Assembly: GCA_902705835.1 (NCBI GenBank)
Contig: CACSIN010000005.1
Coordinates: 65,316-99,805 of the forward strand
From: BD1-7 clade bacterium
GTDB taxonomy: Bacteria > Pseudomonadota > Gammaproteobacteria > Pseudomonadales > DT-91
DNA: 34,490 nt
Direction of reading: 5' to 3'
In this document: piece after piece, positions 23,882 to 33,475 of the stretch
How positions within the stretch are numbered: the first letter of the stretch is position 1
Layout: every line of letters begins with the position of its first letter
The notes under the pieces: model-generated
Told to the model about the DNA's origin: nothing
Database searches by the model: none
The model's input: the letters and a program-made list of their open reading frames with translations, nothing else
Translations under genes and position numbers: made by a program

Positions 23882-26800
23882 GTGGCAAACGCAAAAAACT
23901 CGTCAATAACCATTCCTAATATCGACCGTGAAGCCATGCTCGCAAATTTTGATGCGGGCGCGATAACTCGTGGCAGGCACTATTTTGAAACCAATAAGGT
24001 CGTAAGCTGGGAGTGGCTTGAAGAAGACTCCATCCTACGTGGAAAAGTACGTGGCAGTGGCCAACGCCTGTATGTGCAAAACGTTGATCTGATTATCTTT
24101 GCTGAAGAAGGCGAGATTTTCGGCGATTGCAGTTGCCCGGTCGGTTACAACTGCAAGCACGTTGTGGCGCTGATTCTTCAAAGCCAAGGGCACGATATCT
24201 CCGCCCCTGGCGCGAACGCGCCGCAAAAATCCGCACGTGCAGCGCAGAATACGCCGGATGCGTTAACACAATGGCAAACTTTGTTGGATTCGCATTGTGC
24301 GCATTCGGTGAATGACTTTGCGGCGAAAACAGAACATATCGTTTATCGATTGGTTCGTGGCTATCGAGATCAATGGCAGTTGCGCGTAGATCGCTCACGG
24401 CGCCTTGTGAAAGGCGGTTGGGGCGCTGTTGGGAGTGTCAGTATTGATTCGCTAGCGGCAGGTTACGGCCGGCCATCATACGCCAAAGAAATTGACGGTG
24501 TGATAGCCCGTTTGATGCAGCAAATGATGCGTGTTGAATACGGCCAGTTTGATTACGACACCTTGATACCCAAGGGCGCACTGGGTGCCTCATTGATGGA
24601 AAAACTGCTGGAATCCGGGCGCTTGTATGTTGAAGGGTTATCGGAGTACCCGGTAACGCGAGCGGTAGATAGTACGGCGAGCTTCCATTGGGATCAACAC
24701 AATGGCAACTATCGGCTGTGCATCGATATTTTGCCTGAGGGCAGCGACACTCCGCTCGATGAAAACGAAGTGATGTTGTTTAAAACGTCACCGCCGGCGT
24801 ATCTGCAAGCGCAAAAGAATCAAGCAGGGTTTGTTCATACTACGTTGGATGCGCCGATATTTAATGCTATAGACAGTTTACCACCGTTGACTGAAAAAGA
24901 AGCCCAGGCGTTCTCTCGGCAGTTATTCAGCGAATATCGTGAAGTCTCATTACCGCCGCCAGTTGAGATTGGTATTCAGCGTTATGAGGGGGATTCTACC
25001 CCGGTACTGATGTTGTCGACCACCCAAAAGAACGGCAAAACGTTGAACTACTGTCGACTGAATATTCGCTACGGTAGTTGCCTGCTCGAACCGGAAATAT
25101 CTGCCGCCGACGATATGCGGCTTTATCAAGATGACGAAGACAACGATTGGTTGATCGACCGAGACGTTGACGTTGAGCGCAGTTACACCCGAAAACTGCT
25201 GGATATGGGCATGGTTCAGGTGCCGGCTGCGGTTTTAGGTGGCGGGCAAGGGCTGGGGAAAGGGAAGAGCCAAGGTGCGAGCGAGAGCGATCACGTACTC
25301 GATCGTGATTGGTTTTTCATGCCGACGTCAGATCATCATCACATTAAACAGTGGCAGGTGTTTCTGCGTGAAGGCATCAGTGAGCTAGAAGCGTTAGATT
25401 GGCAGATTCAACACGACCCTAGCTTTAGCCTTAAATTTGCGTCGTCAGATCTTTCTCGCGGGCAGATCAATGGCCGAGGAGATTGGTTTACGGTGGCGTT
25501 GGATCTTAAAATCGGTCGGCAAAAGGTCGCTTTGCTTCCATTAGTGTTGCAATGGATCACCGAAAATACGCTGCGCTCACCGGACGACATGTTACTTGAG
25601 CACAAGCCCAACGAATGGATAACCATCTCAAAATCCGTCGCCCAGCCCATTGTGGATACCTTGGTCGAGCTACACAGCGGTCATACACTCGACGAGCATG
25701 GGCGGTTGCAGCTACCGCGTGTTCAGGCGCCATCGGCGTTTTATCTTGAAGAGGCGTTGAAAGTACAAAACCCTGAGTTCAGTTTCACTGGCGGCAAACG
25801 GTTACGTGACCTAGCAACGCAGCTGACGCATTTTGACGGTATTCACGTTCAGCCAATTCCCGCTGCTTTGAATGCCGAGCTTCGGCCTTATCAACACGAT
25901 GGCGTCAATTGGTTGGGTTTTATTGCTCAGTTCGGTTTTGGCGGCATTTTGGCCGATGATATGGGCCTGGGTAAAACGCTGCAAACGTTAACCCATCTGC
26001 TGATCGAAAAAACAGCTGGGCGACTAAAAACCCCCGCGCTGGTGGTTGCTCCAACGAGTTTATTAAGTAACTGGAAGCGCGAAGCTGAGCGCTTTGCCCC
26101 TGATTTGCGCGTTGCCATAAGCCACGGTATTGATCGAGTAGGGGGGAGCATCAATGCCAAACACTGTGATTTGATTGTGACCAGTTACAGCTTGCTGGTA
26201 CGTGATGAAGCCGCACTTGGCGGTATTCATTGGCATGCGGTGGTGCTTGATGAGGCGCAGATGATCAAGAATCCGGTGTCTCAAACGGCGCAGGTTGCGC
26301 GTGGCTTAAAAGCCCAATATCGGCTTTGCCTAACGGGTACGCCGATTGAAAATCACTTAGGGGAGTTGTGGTCGCTGTTTCACTTCTTGATGCCAGCATT
26401 CCTCGGATCGCAACCCAGCTTTAACAGCATGTTCAGAAAGCCGATCGAAAACGACGCCAGCACTAAACGCCAGCAAGAATTAAATCGCCGTGTGCGGCCG
26501 TTTATGTTGCGCCGCACCAAGATCGAGGTAGCTGCAGAACTGCCACCGAAAACGGAAATCATCAAATCAGTCACCTTGGGAGAAGCCCAGGCGCGTTTGT
26601 ATGAAACCGTACGCGTCGCCATGGAAGACAAAATCGCCAAGTTGATGAAGGCCAAAGGGTTGGCCAGCAGCCGTATCGAAATGCTCGATGCGTTGCTCAA
26701 GTTACGACAGTCATGTTGTGACCCACAACTGTTGAAAATTCCCAGCGCGCAAAAGGTTAAGCAATCGGCTAAACGCGAATTGTTGATGACGCTACTGCCT

Positions 26801-27265
26801 GAGCTTGTTGAAGAAGGGCGGCGTATTTTGGTGTTTTCTCAATTTACCAGCATGCTTAGCCTGATTGAGCAGGATCTTAACCAGCGCGATATCGGCTACA
26901 CCAAACTCACCGGCCAAACACGTAAGCGCGATGATGCCATTGCGCGATTCCAGCAGGGCGATGTGCCGGTGTTTTTGATCAGCCTCAAAGCTGGTGGTGT
27001 GGGGCTTAACTTGACGGAGGCCGATACGGTGATTCACTACGATCCATGGTGGAACCCCGCCGCTGAGAATCAAGCCACCGATCGAGCGCATCGTATTGGG
27101 CAAGATAAACCGGTATTTGTGTACAAACTGATTACTGAAAACACGGTAGAAGAGAAGATATTGGCCCTGCAGCAGAAGAAACAAGCGATGGCGGATGCCT
27201 TGTATGCTGATGGTGAAAACGTTGGATTCTCAGCGGATGAATTGCTTGGGTTGTTTGATGCCTAA
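23882..27265 (+). CDS. SWIM-type zinc finger SNF2-family DEAD/DEAH-like helicase
   Basis: A 1127-residue protein starting with GTG. An N-terminal SWIM finger GDCSCPVGYNCKHVV has ligands C83, C85, C91 and H93. A long central region of unknown fold (about 100-640) follows. The SNF2 core then shows Walker A DDMGLGKT (about 691-698), motif II DEAQ (about 789), motif III LTGTPIENHLGELWSLF, and the C-terminal helicase lobe with SLKAGGVGLNLTEAD, DPWWNPAAENQATDRAHRIGQ. All motifs are intact. It should be an ATP-driven double-stranded DNA translocase or nucleoprotein remodeller; SWIM fingers bind nucleic acid or protein. This is a common stand-alone bacterial family, and no defence genes accompany it, so a housekeeping or repair role is more likely than phage defence. 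Confidence 0.92.
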   Translation: MANAKNSSITIPNIDREAMLANFDAGAITRGRHYFETNKVVSWEWLEEDSILRGKVRGSGQRLYVQNVDLIIFAEEGEIFGDCSCPVGYNCKHVVALILQSQGHDISAPGANAPQKSARAAQNTPDALTQWQTLLDSHCAHSVNDFAAKTEHIVYRLVRGYRDQWQLRVDRSRRLVKGGWGAVGSVSIDSLAAGYGRPSYAKEIDGVIARLMQQMMRVEYGQFDYDTLIPKGALGASLMEKLLESGRLYVEGLSEYPVTRAVDSTASFHWDQHNGNYRLCIDILPEGSDTPLDENEVMLFKTSPPAYLQAQKNQAGFVHTTLDAPIFNAIDSLPPLTEKEAQAFSRQLFSEYREVSLPPPVEIGIQRYEGDSTPVLMLSTTQKNGKTLNYCRLNIRYGSCLLEPEISAADDMRLYQDDEDNDWLIDRDVDVERSYTRKLLDMGMVQVPAAVLGGGQGLGKGKSQGASESDHVLDRDWFFMPTSDHHHIKQWQVFLREGISELEALDWQIQHDPSFSLKFASSDLSRGQINGRGDWFTVALDLKIGRQKVALLPLVLQWITENTLRSPDDMLLEHKPNEWITISKSVAQPIVDTLVELHSGHTLDEHGRLQLPRVQAPSAFYLEEALKVQNPEFSFTGGKRLRDLATQLTHFDGIHVQPIPAALNAELRPYQHDGVNWLGFIAQFGFGGILADDMGLGKTLQTLTHLLIEKTAGRLKTPALVVAPTSLLSNWKREAERFAPDLRVAISHGIDRVGGSINAKHCDLIVTSYSLLVRDEAALGGIHWHAVVLDEAQMIKNPVSQTAQVARGLKAQYRLCLTGTPIENHLGELWSLFHFLMPAFLGSQPSFNSMFRKPIENDASTKRQQELNRRVRPFMLRRTKIEVAAELPPKTEIIKSVTLGEAQARLYETVRVAMEDKIAKLMKAKGLASSRIEMLDALLKLRQSCCDPQLLKIPSAQKVKQSAKRELLMTLLPELVEEGRRILVFSQFTSMLSLIEQDLNQRDIGYTKLTGQTRKRDDAIARFQQGDVPVFLISLKAGGVGLNLTEADTVIHYDPWWNPAAENQATDRAHRIGQDKPVFVYKLITENTVEEKILALQQKKQAMADALYADGENVGFSADELLGLFDA

Positions 27266-27560
27266 CGTGCTGGATTGACGCTGATTCGCATGCAGGGTAG
27301 GAGAGATCATGCGTTTATCTTTAGCTCTATTATTCAAGTAGTGCGGCGGTGTGAATTTAAGATTGATATCTATCGTTTCAACTATGTGTGAACGACTAAA
27401 AATTCTAACGAACTTCCTAGTATCCTCTCGAATTGTGATCACGGTGGTGGAATTGTTATCGTGATTCTGTAAGAATCGTGCCCGTTACTTGCTTGGCAAT
27501 TTGGATGCCGAGCCAATAGAAAACAACAGCGGCAGCTGTCAGCAAGGGTTTGCGTTAGGA
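27266..27560. other. Intergenic region with a short hairpin and a palindrome
   Basis: GTGATCAC (27435-27442) is a perfect palindrome, and GATTCTGTAAGAATC (27463-27477) is a 6-base hairpin with a 3-base loop, both just upstream of the DUF4123 gene. They may be regulatory, but the sequence does not show how. Confidence 0.35.
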
Positions 27561-28187
27561 ATGCAAGATTTAACGGAATACGACCAACAATACGCCAATC
27601 ATTTTATCGATACCCTCAGTGCAACAGGCCCTGAAGGCCATCGACTCTACGCCATTCTCGATGGCGCACAAGATTCACGCATCTATCGACACCTTCAGCA
27701 GCACGGTGACGTGTACATGAGTATGTACACCGACGATGTCGCCGAACCTCTCAAAGCCGTTGGGCCACTACTTTACCAATTTCGCAAAAACGACGAACTC
27801 ACCGCATGGCTGATCAAGCACGGCGCGTTCAATAACTGGTTTATTGTGTTTCCGTCATTGGGGAAGACCATGGTACAGCTGCGCCGGCACTTTAAACGGT
27901 TTGCGGTGGTGTTGAGCCCTCAGGGTAAGCGAATGTATTTTCGGTATTATGATCCGCGGGTGTTGGGGGGCTTTTTGGTGGCTGCGGATGACTGCCAACT
28001 GAGTATTATATTCGGTGATATTGGGTGTATGTGGGCGTCTGGTAGTGAGCTTGGGCAATATTGTAAGTTTGTTAAATGCACTTCTAGATCTGAAAGTATT
28101 GAGCTGGTTGATCTATCGTATCGTGAAAATTTCACGATCACCCCTGACGACGCTCCGGTTACTGTATCGCCAACGGAAACTGCTTGA
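27561..28187 (+). CDS. DUF4123 domain protein (type VI secretion adaptor-like), orphan
   Basis: Taken from ATG 27561 (208 residues); the frame extends to TTG 27489. LYAILDGAQDSRIYRHLQQHG, then WLIKHGAFNNWFIVFPS, then VQLRRHFKRFAVVLSPQGKRMYFRYYDPRVLGGFL follow the DUF4123 order, including the aromatic 'FRYYDPRVL' hallmark. The C-terminal ~50 residues are acidic and Ser/Thr-rich. DUF4123 proteins usually load effectors on to VgrG. Here no VgrG, effector, PAAR or immunity gene is adjacent, and a good terminator follows at once, so it stands alone. It may serve an effector encoded elsewhere, or be a leftover of a lost effector module. AGGA sits directly before the ATG, unusually close. Confidence 0.8.
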   Translation: MQDLTEYDQQYANHFIDTLSATGPEGHRLYAILDGAQDSRIYRHLQQHGDVYMSMYTDDVAEPLKAVGPLLYQFRKNDELTAWLIKHGAFNNWFIVFPSLGKTMVQLRRHFKRFAVVLSPQGKRMYFRYYDPRVLGGFLVAADDCQLSIIFGDIGCMWASGSELGQYCKFVKCTSRSESIELVDLSYRENFTITPDDAPVTVSPTETA

Positions 28188-28246
28188 GCCTGATAAGCGA
28201 GCACGGTGAGAAGGGACTGAATTTCGTTAGCTGGCCGCCCTAGTAT

Positions 28247-28277
28247 AAGAAGGGAGACATGATCCACTTCTTTTTTT
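28247..28277 (+). terminator. Rho-independent terminator after the DUF4123 gene
   Basis: AAGAAGGGA and TCC-A-CTTCTT pair into a 9-base stem with one bulged A and a 7-base loop, followed by a run of T to 28277. It separates DUF4123 from the quinoprotein cluster. Confidence 0.6.
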
Positions 28278-28566
28278 GAGTGCTGTAGACAAACGATTTA
28301 ACTCTCAGCTCAAATCTGAAATACTACATTCGATAGATCGATTTTCTGTTACATGGGCGTTAAATTCAGGCCTTGATATCAGATTGTCACCCCCCCCTTG
28401 AAAGTGAAAATTGTCCGATAGCGACCATTTCATAATAAGGTAAAACAGTTGTAATAAACGTAACATCTTAGGCTTGTTATAGGCGCTTGTAATGAAGTGT
28501 AATCTTTATTACTTATTAACCGCCTATAGTCAAACCTCACTAACGATAAAACTACAAGGAGGTTTT
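28278..28566. other. Upstream region of the quinoprotein cluster
   Basis: About 290 bases with no gene. A run of eight C (28390-28397) is followed by TTGAAA, but no -10 box lies at the right distance. AAGGAGG just before 28567 is a very strong ribosome site. Confidence 0.4.
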
Positions 28567-30060
28567 ATGAGCAAGCGAGCAATTCGTGTGCTTTCAACAG
28601 GGCTGTTGCCGGTTTTTCTGCATTGTTCTGGTGCCCATGCTATGGGTACGTCAGATGATGAATTATGCGGTAAACCGATCGACTGGATATCTAAAGTTCA
28701 ACAAGGCAAAGATGTTGGGGAGCCAGACTTTAAGGCGTTTCCGTGTGGCTACGTGCCGAGCGGAACGGCAATTAGTGACCCAACCAATATGGCGTTTCAC
28801 GATATATCCTGGCAGTACTTCGCTTGGTTAACTGAGTCAGATGGCGGTAAGTTGCGGTTTGAAGATTACCCCACGCGCATAACCGATTTCGGTAGTGATC
28901 AGTTTTATCCTGCGTCAAGTATCACGCCTGAAGGCATCGTCGATACAACACCGATGAATGTTTTGGGTGGTATTACTCAAGCAGGCCCTCATGGGATTTT
29001 GGTTGACCAGAACGGGCGTGCGGTTTATACCACAATGGTTGTAAATGGCACTTATTTGGAGTTTATCGAAAACAATAAGCTATATAGCGCTGAGGGCTTG
29101 GAAGCCAACGCAACAAAAGATCCCGATTTAAATTTTCCAGAAGGCTCTATGTCAATCAAAGCCTCGTGGATGATCGTCAGTGATGCCGACAAACCTCAGT
29201 TCAGTGGTCTGTATACACGAGAAGCGCTGTTGTATCCGTTAGTAACGGTTGATGGCATTGTGACCACGGCTGATAACCAAGTAGATAAACAAGCCGGCAA
29301 AAAAAACCAAGATCTAATCAGTGCTGAAGTTGCTCTAGTAGGGCTTCATATTGCTGTGGTTGTTAAAGACCATCCAGAATTCATCTGGGCGAGCTTTGAA
29401 TTCAACGATAACGCACCGAACGTTGTGATGGATTCCGATAATAAGCCGGTTATTAGCAATCCAGATGGGAAGTACCTTTTTTATAAATCGGGTACACCGT
29501 TTAATGGCACTAACCGGCTAACAACGGGTGAAAATTTACAGGTCAATAAAGATCAAACGCTATCACTGGTAGGGTCAACGGACATTTTTAGTACTCAGGT
29601 ATCTCGGCGTCATCAGTTTGGCGGTGGTTCAATTGAGACACCGTGCACGCCAGAATCAGATGCGAATCAATGTAATATTCCGCGCTTGAATAACGAAGTG
29701 CAGAACGCATTTGCTGAGAATAAAAGCAACAGCCTATGGCAGCATTATCACGAGGTTGGTGCTGTTTGGTTCAATCTTGCTAAGGGCAAGCTGGAGCCGA
29801 ACTGGAGCCCCACCAGTAACCCTGATTTGATGGCAGGATCACTTACGTTATCTAATTCAACGATTGAGACTTTCACTCAGGATCCAAATCAACCGGATGG
29901 ATGCTTTTCTTGCCACAACACGACGGTGGTATCTTTACCCGACGGTAAACAGTTGGCAGGTCAGAATATACTAACCAGCCACATTCTTCTGGTTAACTAC
30001 CTTGAACAAAAAACCGATAATGAGAAAGATCTCATTCGCGGTATTGATCGCACCAAATAA
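28567..30060 (+). CDS. Exported protein with a single c-type haem motif, partner of LodA-like oxidase
   Basis: A 497-residue protein from ATG 28567, with an AAGGAGG ribosome site four bases upstream; the frame back to 28492 is unlikely to be used. A Sec signal peptide (MSKRAIRVLSTGLLPVFLHC...AHA) ends near residue 25, so it goes to the periplasm or outside. CFSCH at 446-450 is a CxxCH haem-c attachment site and the only one. The rest is Asp/Asn-rich and beta-like (for example EYLEF, FIWASFEF). No Met ligand motif was identified with confidence. It is 17 bases upstream of the LodA-like gene, so the two are cotranscribed. A role as electron acceptor for the quinoprotein is inference. The family is not otherwise recognised. 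Confidence 0.72.
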   Translation: MSKRAIRVLSTGLLPVFLHCSGAHAMGTSDDELCGKPIDWISKVQQGKDVGEPDFKAFPCGYVPSGTAISDPTNMAFHDISWQYFAWLTESDGGKLRFEDYPTRITDFGSDQFYPASSITPEGIVDTTPMNVLGGITQAGPHGILVDQNGRAVYTTMVVNGTYLEFIENNKLYSAEGLEANATKDPDLNFPEGSMSIKASWMIVSDADKPQFSGLYTREALLYPLVTVDGIVTTADNQVDKQAGKKNQDLISAEVALVGLHIAVVVKDHPEFIWASFEFNDNAPNVVMDSDNKPVISNPDGKYLFYKSGTPFNGTNRLTTGENLQVNKDQTLSLVGSTDIFSTQVSRRHQFGGGSIETPCTPESDANQCNIPRLNNEVQNAFAENKSNSLWQHYHEVGAVWFNLAKGKLEPNWSPTSNPDLMAGSLTLSNSTIETFTQDPNQPDGCFSCHNTTVVSLPDGKQLAGQNILTSHILLVNYLEQKTDNEKDLIRGIDRTK

Positions 30061-30077
30061 TAAGAGGCACGGATGCT

Positions 30078-32171
30078 ATGACAACTTTATTTAGAATTCA
30101 CCCCGCTATCGGGATTGCTCGTGTAGGCAATTCTGAAGAATATTACCTTGGCCCTGAGTCGATGGCCGGCAGTGAACGTGATGGTTTAGCCGGTGGTTTA
30201 CCCTTGTCGGTTTCTGATACCGATGGCACAACAACGATCAAGAGCTCCGAATTGCGCGATGCAGATCATGCGCTCAAACGTCAGGCGGCACGGTTTCGGA
30301 TATATGCTTATCAATCTCCGACTGACGTTACTCCCTGTGAAATTACCATCGGATCAACCGTGATGGTCGGTAGCGAGCAAAAAGTAGTGAAGGATATCGT
30401 TTGGAGCTCGCACCTTGCGAACAAAAAGGCCAACTGCTGGATCGAAGACCCGCGTGGTATGGCTGCTTATGATGATGGTGGGTTTCCTGATCTTCGGAAT
30501 AAATCATTTCAAGGCGAACCAGATCCTGCAGCCGATATACGCCTTCAGAAATTGGTGATTGACGCCGGGCCGCAGGCGATATCTGGCGCGCAAGGCGGGG
30601 AAGTGCATTTTACGCGCAACGCAGCTAATCACTACGTGAATGATAGTGGCGATATTGTTGGCGTTGATTATCCGCAGCAGTTTCCGGAATATCCGTCTGA
30701 TGCAGAATCTAGCGCTACTATCGATACGCTGGGCAGCCTTCGAGTTGATAAGAGCGGTCGCTTGATCGTGTTAGGCGGGTTCGGCAAGGCATCGGGCTTT
30801 GATGAAAATGCTGACTATGATCCCAATGCCTCACTGAGTGAAAGCGTGAATAACGACAATTGGTTCGATGATACTTCAGACGGCCCGGTGACGGCATGTG
30901 TGCATTTCGAGGATGGCGATATTGCGCAGGTGCAGGGGGCCGGTTGGATTATCGTATCCGACCCGTCGTATGCGCCACAGGTACGTAACGTCGTGTCTTT
31001 GTGGGATGAAATCTACAACACGTGGCTCGAGAATTTTAATCTCAACCCCGCAATTTATCATGAGGGCAAACTGGTTCACTATCAGACCGATTACCAGCCG
31101 TTTTACGATACTGATATCAAACCCATCTTGGCTGCCGCTGAGTTACAGCGTTGGGCAACCAATTTAAATGATACGGGCATCAGCGCTCATGCTGCGGTAT
31201 ACGCCAATTCAACACCGACGGAGATGTCACGGCCTGACTTAGTATCGTTTATTCGTAACCCAAACCAATCCGCTGATAAGCAAAACAGCGATCCACAAAA
31301 CGGTACACGCATGCCGCTATCGCTGGGAGATTCAGAGCATGACTTTTTGAGTTTGACGAAAACGCAGTACTTTTTCATTAAACAATGGAGTCAGCATAAG
31401 ATCCGTGATGGCGAAGCCGATTTTGGTGATGGTGTCGAACTGGATAAAAACGTACTTGCGAATTGTTTAGGTGGGCGGTTTAGTCCAGGTATTGAAATGA
31501 CATTTATTATTCGTGATCCGCATTTGTATCATGGTATCGACGATCCGTCTTCAGCGGCGCTGAGCAATGCCGGGCCGTTTCGCATGAACGCCGACATACT
31601 GGATTACGCTGCTGTGACACAAAGCCCGGCACTTGGTGTGGGTTATATTCCGCAACGCTCTAATAAGGTTCAGCCAGGCGATATCTGCAAATTTATGTCG
31701 ATTCCTTGGCACACCGATTACAACTCTTGTGCGACACATGGGCCTGTGCCTAATGTTAAAAACAGTAACATGACCTATTGGTCGTGGCCTGCACAGCGCC
31801 CTGTTGCTGTTTATAACTATGAAGATGTCGCCATCAATGACTTTGAACTGGCGTTACAGCGTTTCTCGGTGAGAGGCGAGGGCACTTCAACCGACGCCAT
31901 GAGCGAAGTCGGCCGCTATCAAGATATCATTGATTTTGTTGATGATTGGCAGGACGTGGGTTTTGTTATTCAAGGCAGAGCCATTGATGAGGCAGGCGGT
32001 GTACCTGCGAAGGCGATTGATTACTTCATGGAGGTAGAGAGTCGATTCGTCAAGGATGAAAATGGCGTAGACGTTGGCATTGATGAGAGTAATCGGGTCA
32101 TCGATGCACCGATAGCCGATAACGCTTTTACAGCACCGCCGTATCCGTTCCCGCATAAAATGGGTTCGTAG
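30078..32171 (+). CDS. LodA-like cysteine tryptophylquinone (CTQ) oxidase
   Basis: A 697-residue protein without a signal peptide. The N-terminus FRIHPAIGIARVGNSEEYYLGP is the hallmark opening of the LodA/GoxA family (L-lysine 6-oxidase and glycine oxidase, about 700 residues). LANCLGGRFSPGIEMTF supplies C463 and KFMSIPWHTDYNSC supplies W544, the expected partners of the CTQ cross-link. Their spacing (81) is larger than the 65 I recall for LodA. The mature enzyme would oxidise an amino group and, in the known members, form H2O2. The substrate cannot be read from sequence. The gene follows the haem-motif protein by 17 bases and precedes the LodB-like gene by 128 bases, giving the cofactor-building partner. 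Export despite the lack of a signal is known for LodA. Confidence 0.9.
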   Translation: MTTLFRIHPAIGIARVGNSEEYYLGPESMAGSERDGLAGGLPLSVSDTDGTTTIKSSELRDADHALKRQAARFRIYAYQSPTDVTPCEITIGSTVMVGSEQKVVKDIVWSSHLANKKANCWIEDPRGMAAYDDGGFPDLRNKSFQGEPDPAADIRLQKLVIDAGPQAISGAQGGEVHFTRNAANHYVNDSGDIVGVDYPQQFPEYPSDAESSATIDTLGSLRVDKSGRLIVLGGFGKASGFDENADYDPNASLSESVNNDNWFDDTSDGPVTACVHFEDGDIAQVQGAGWIIVSDPSYAPQVRNVVSLWDEIYNTWLENFNLNPAIYHEGKLVHYQTDYQPFYDTDIKPILAAAELQRWATNLNDTGISAHAAVYANSTPTEMSRPDLVSFIRNPNQSADKQNSDPQNGTRMPLSLGDSEHDFLSLTKTQYFFIKQWSQHKIRDGEADFGDGVELDKNVLANCLGGRFSPGIEMTFIIRDPHLYHGIDDPSSAALSNAGPFRMNADILDYAAVTQSPALGVGYIPQRSNKVQPGDICKFMSIPWHTDYNSCATHGPVPNVKNSNMTYWSWPAQRPVAVYNYEDVAINDFELALQRFSVRGEGTSTDAMSEVGRYQDIIDFVDDWQDVGFVIQGRAIDEAGGVPAKAIDYFMEVESRFVKDENGVDVGIDESNRVIDAPIADNAFTAPPYPFPHKMGS

Positions 32172-32299
32172 TAGTCGCTAGACTACCCTCTGAGGTATAT
32201 GCGTTCTGGTGCTAGTTTTATCAGGGCGCATTTCTGATTGTTGATGTTTCGTCTTCTCTTTCCGCGTTTTGCCGCGTCTATTACAGGCCATCTATTCAC

Positions 32300-33475
32300 G
32301 TGAATCAAAATCAATCGAGTAACATTGTTATTATTGGTGGCGGCATTGCTGGTGCCTGTTCAGCGATTGCGTTAGCCAATCAGGGTATCGACGGTTTAGT
32401 GGTTATGGATAACCAAAAATCAGCGGATACAAAAATCGGTGAAAACTTACCACCAAGTGCCAATGTGTTGATGAAAAAGTTAGGTATTCACAACGGCTTC
32501 TTAAATCTGGGTTTTCAACCGGCCTATAGCAATGCGTCTTTGTGGGGCAGCGATAAACTTGGTTACAACGATCATATTTTGAGCCCTCACGGGCATGGTT
32601 GGAATATTGATCGTGTGCGCTTTGAAGCTTTATTGAAAGCTGAAGCGATTCAGCGAGGTGTTCACTGGATGTCTGATACTCGGTTTGTTGACGCGCATAA
32701 GCTGCCATCGAACGCGTACAAGCTAGCGTTAACCTCAACTGATGGCGCATTCGCGCATGAGGCTAAGATAGTGATTGATGCGAGCGGTTATCGCAGCTGT
32801 TTTGCCGTATCTCAAGGGATATCACGCCAACAAGACACCCAGCTAATATGTGTATATTCCATATCAAGTACGACAGATTCAGCGTCAGACGCTCTCTCGA
32901 AAATGAGCGTTATTGAGGCTTCAGAATCAGGTTGGTGGTACAGTGCGCCGCTGCCTGAAGCCCGCAGGATTACGGCTTTTTTCACGTTGCCCTCACTATA
33001 CAAAACACTGCACATAAACAAAAAACAGTCGTGGCTCGATTTGTTAAACAGTACGTTAAAGGTAAAAAGCGTTGCGAACCTTACTGCCTGCAATATAAAA
33101 ACGTTAGATCGCTGTTTTGCAGGATCTTCAGCGGCGCAGCGTGTTGTTGGAAGCCGCTGGTTAGCGGTGGGCGATGCAGCGTGCACTTTTGATCCATTGA
33201 CAGCCCATGGAATGACGAAAGCCATGGATATGGCGCTGAACGCCTGTGACGTAATCGTTCAAGCGACTCGTCGTGATACTGATGCATTGTTAGCATATGA
33301 CGCCACGGTACAGCGTCAGTATCTCGATTATCTGACGGGTAGGGCTTTTTACTATCAACAGGAACAGCGATGGCCGCAATCCTTGTTTTGGCAAACAATG
33401 CACAAGCAGAAGACGCCTGCAGAGATACAGTTACTCTCTGAACATGCAGCCTCTGCGGCTGGTGCTTCAGCTTAA
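32300..33475 (+). CDS. LodB-like FAD-dependent protein, CTQ maturation
   Basis: A 391-residue protein starting with GTG. VIIGGGIAGACSAIALANQG (about 10-29) is the Rossmann dinucleotide motif. KIGENLPPSANVLMKKLG is characteristic of tryptophan-halogenase-like flavoproteins, and WLAVGDAACTFDPLTAHGMTKAM is the FAD ribityl-binding motif. LodB-type enzymes oxygenate the Trp during CTQ formation in LodA. Halogenase activity needs a Lys that I did not identify, and the LodA-like neighbour explains the gene better. It overlaps a small ORF by 32 bases. The ribosome site before GTG is weak. Confidence 0.88.
   Translation: MNQNQSSNIVIIGGGIAGACSAIALANQGIDGLVVMDNQKSADTKIGENLPPSANVLMKKLGIHNGFLNLGFQPAYSNASLWGSDKLGYNDHILSPHGHGWNIDRVRFEALLKAEAIQRGVHWMSDTRFVDAHKLPSNAYKLALTSTDGAFAHEAKIVIDASGYRSCFAVSQGISRQQDTQLICVYSISSTTDSASDALSKMSVIEASESGWWYSAPLPEARRITAFFTLPSLYKTLHINKKQSWLDLLNSTLKVKSVANLTACNIKTLDRCFAGSSAAQRVVGSRWLAVGDAACTFDPLTAHGMTKAMDMALNACDVIVQATRRDTDALLAYDATVQRQYLDYLTGRAFYYQQEQRWPQSLFWQTMHKQKTPAEIQLLSEHAASAAGASA

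Noticed and set aside
23882-27265. SNF2 helicase as part of a phage-defence system
   Set aside because: No methylase, nuclease or other defence gene is adjacent, and stand-alone SWIM-SNF2 proteins are common.
32300-33475. Tryptophan halogenase
   Set aside because: The FAD motifs fit, but the adjacent LodA-like gene makes a LodB-type maturation role much more likely.
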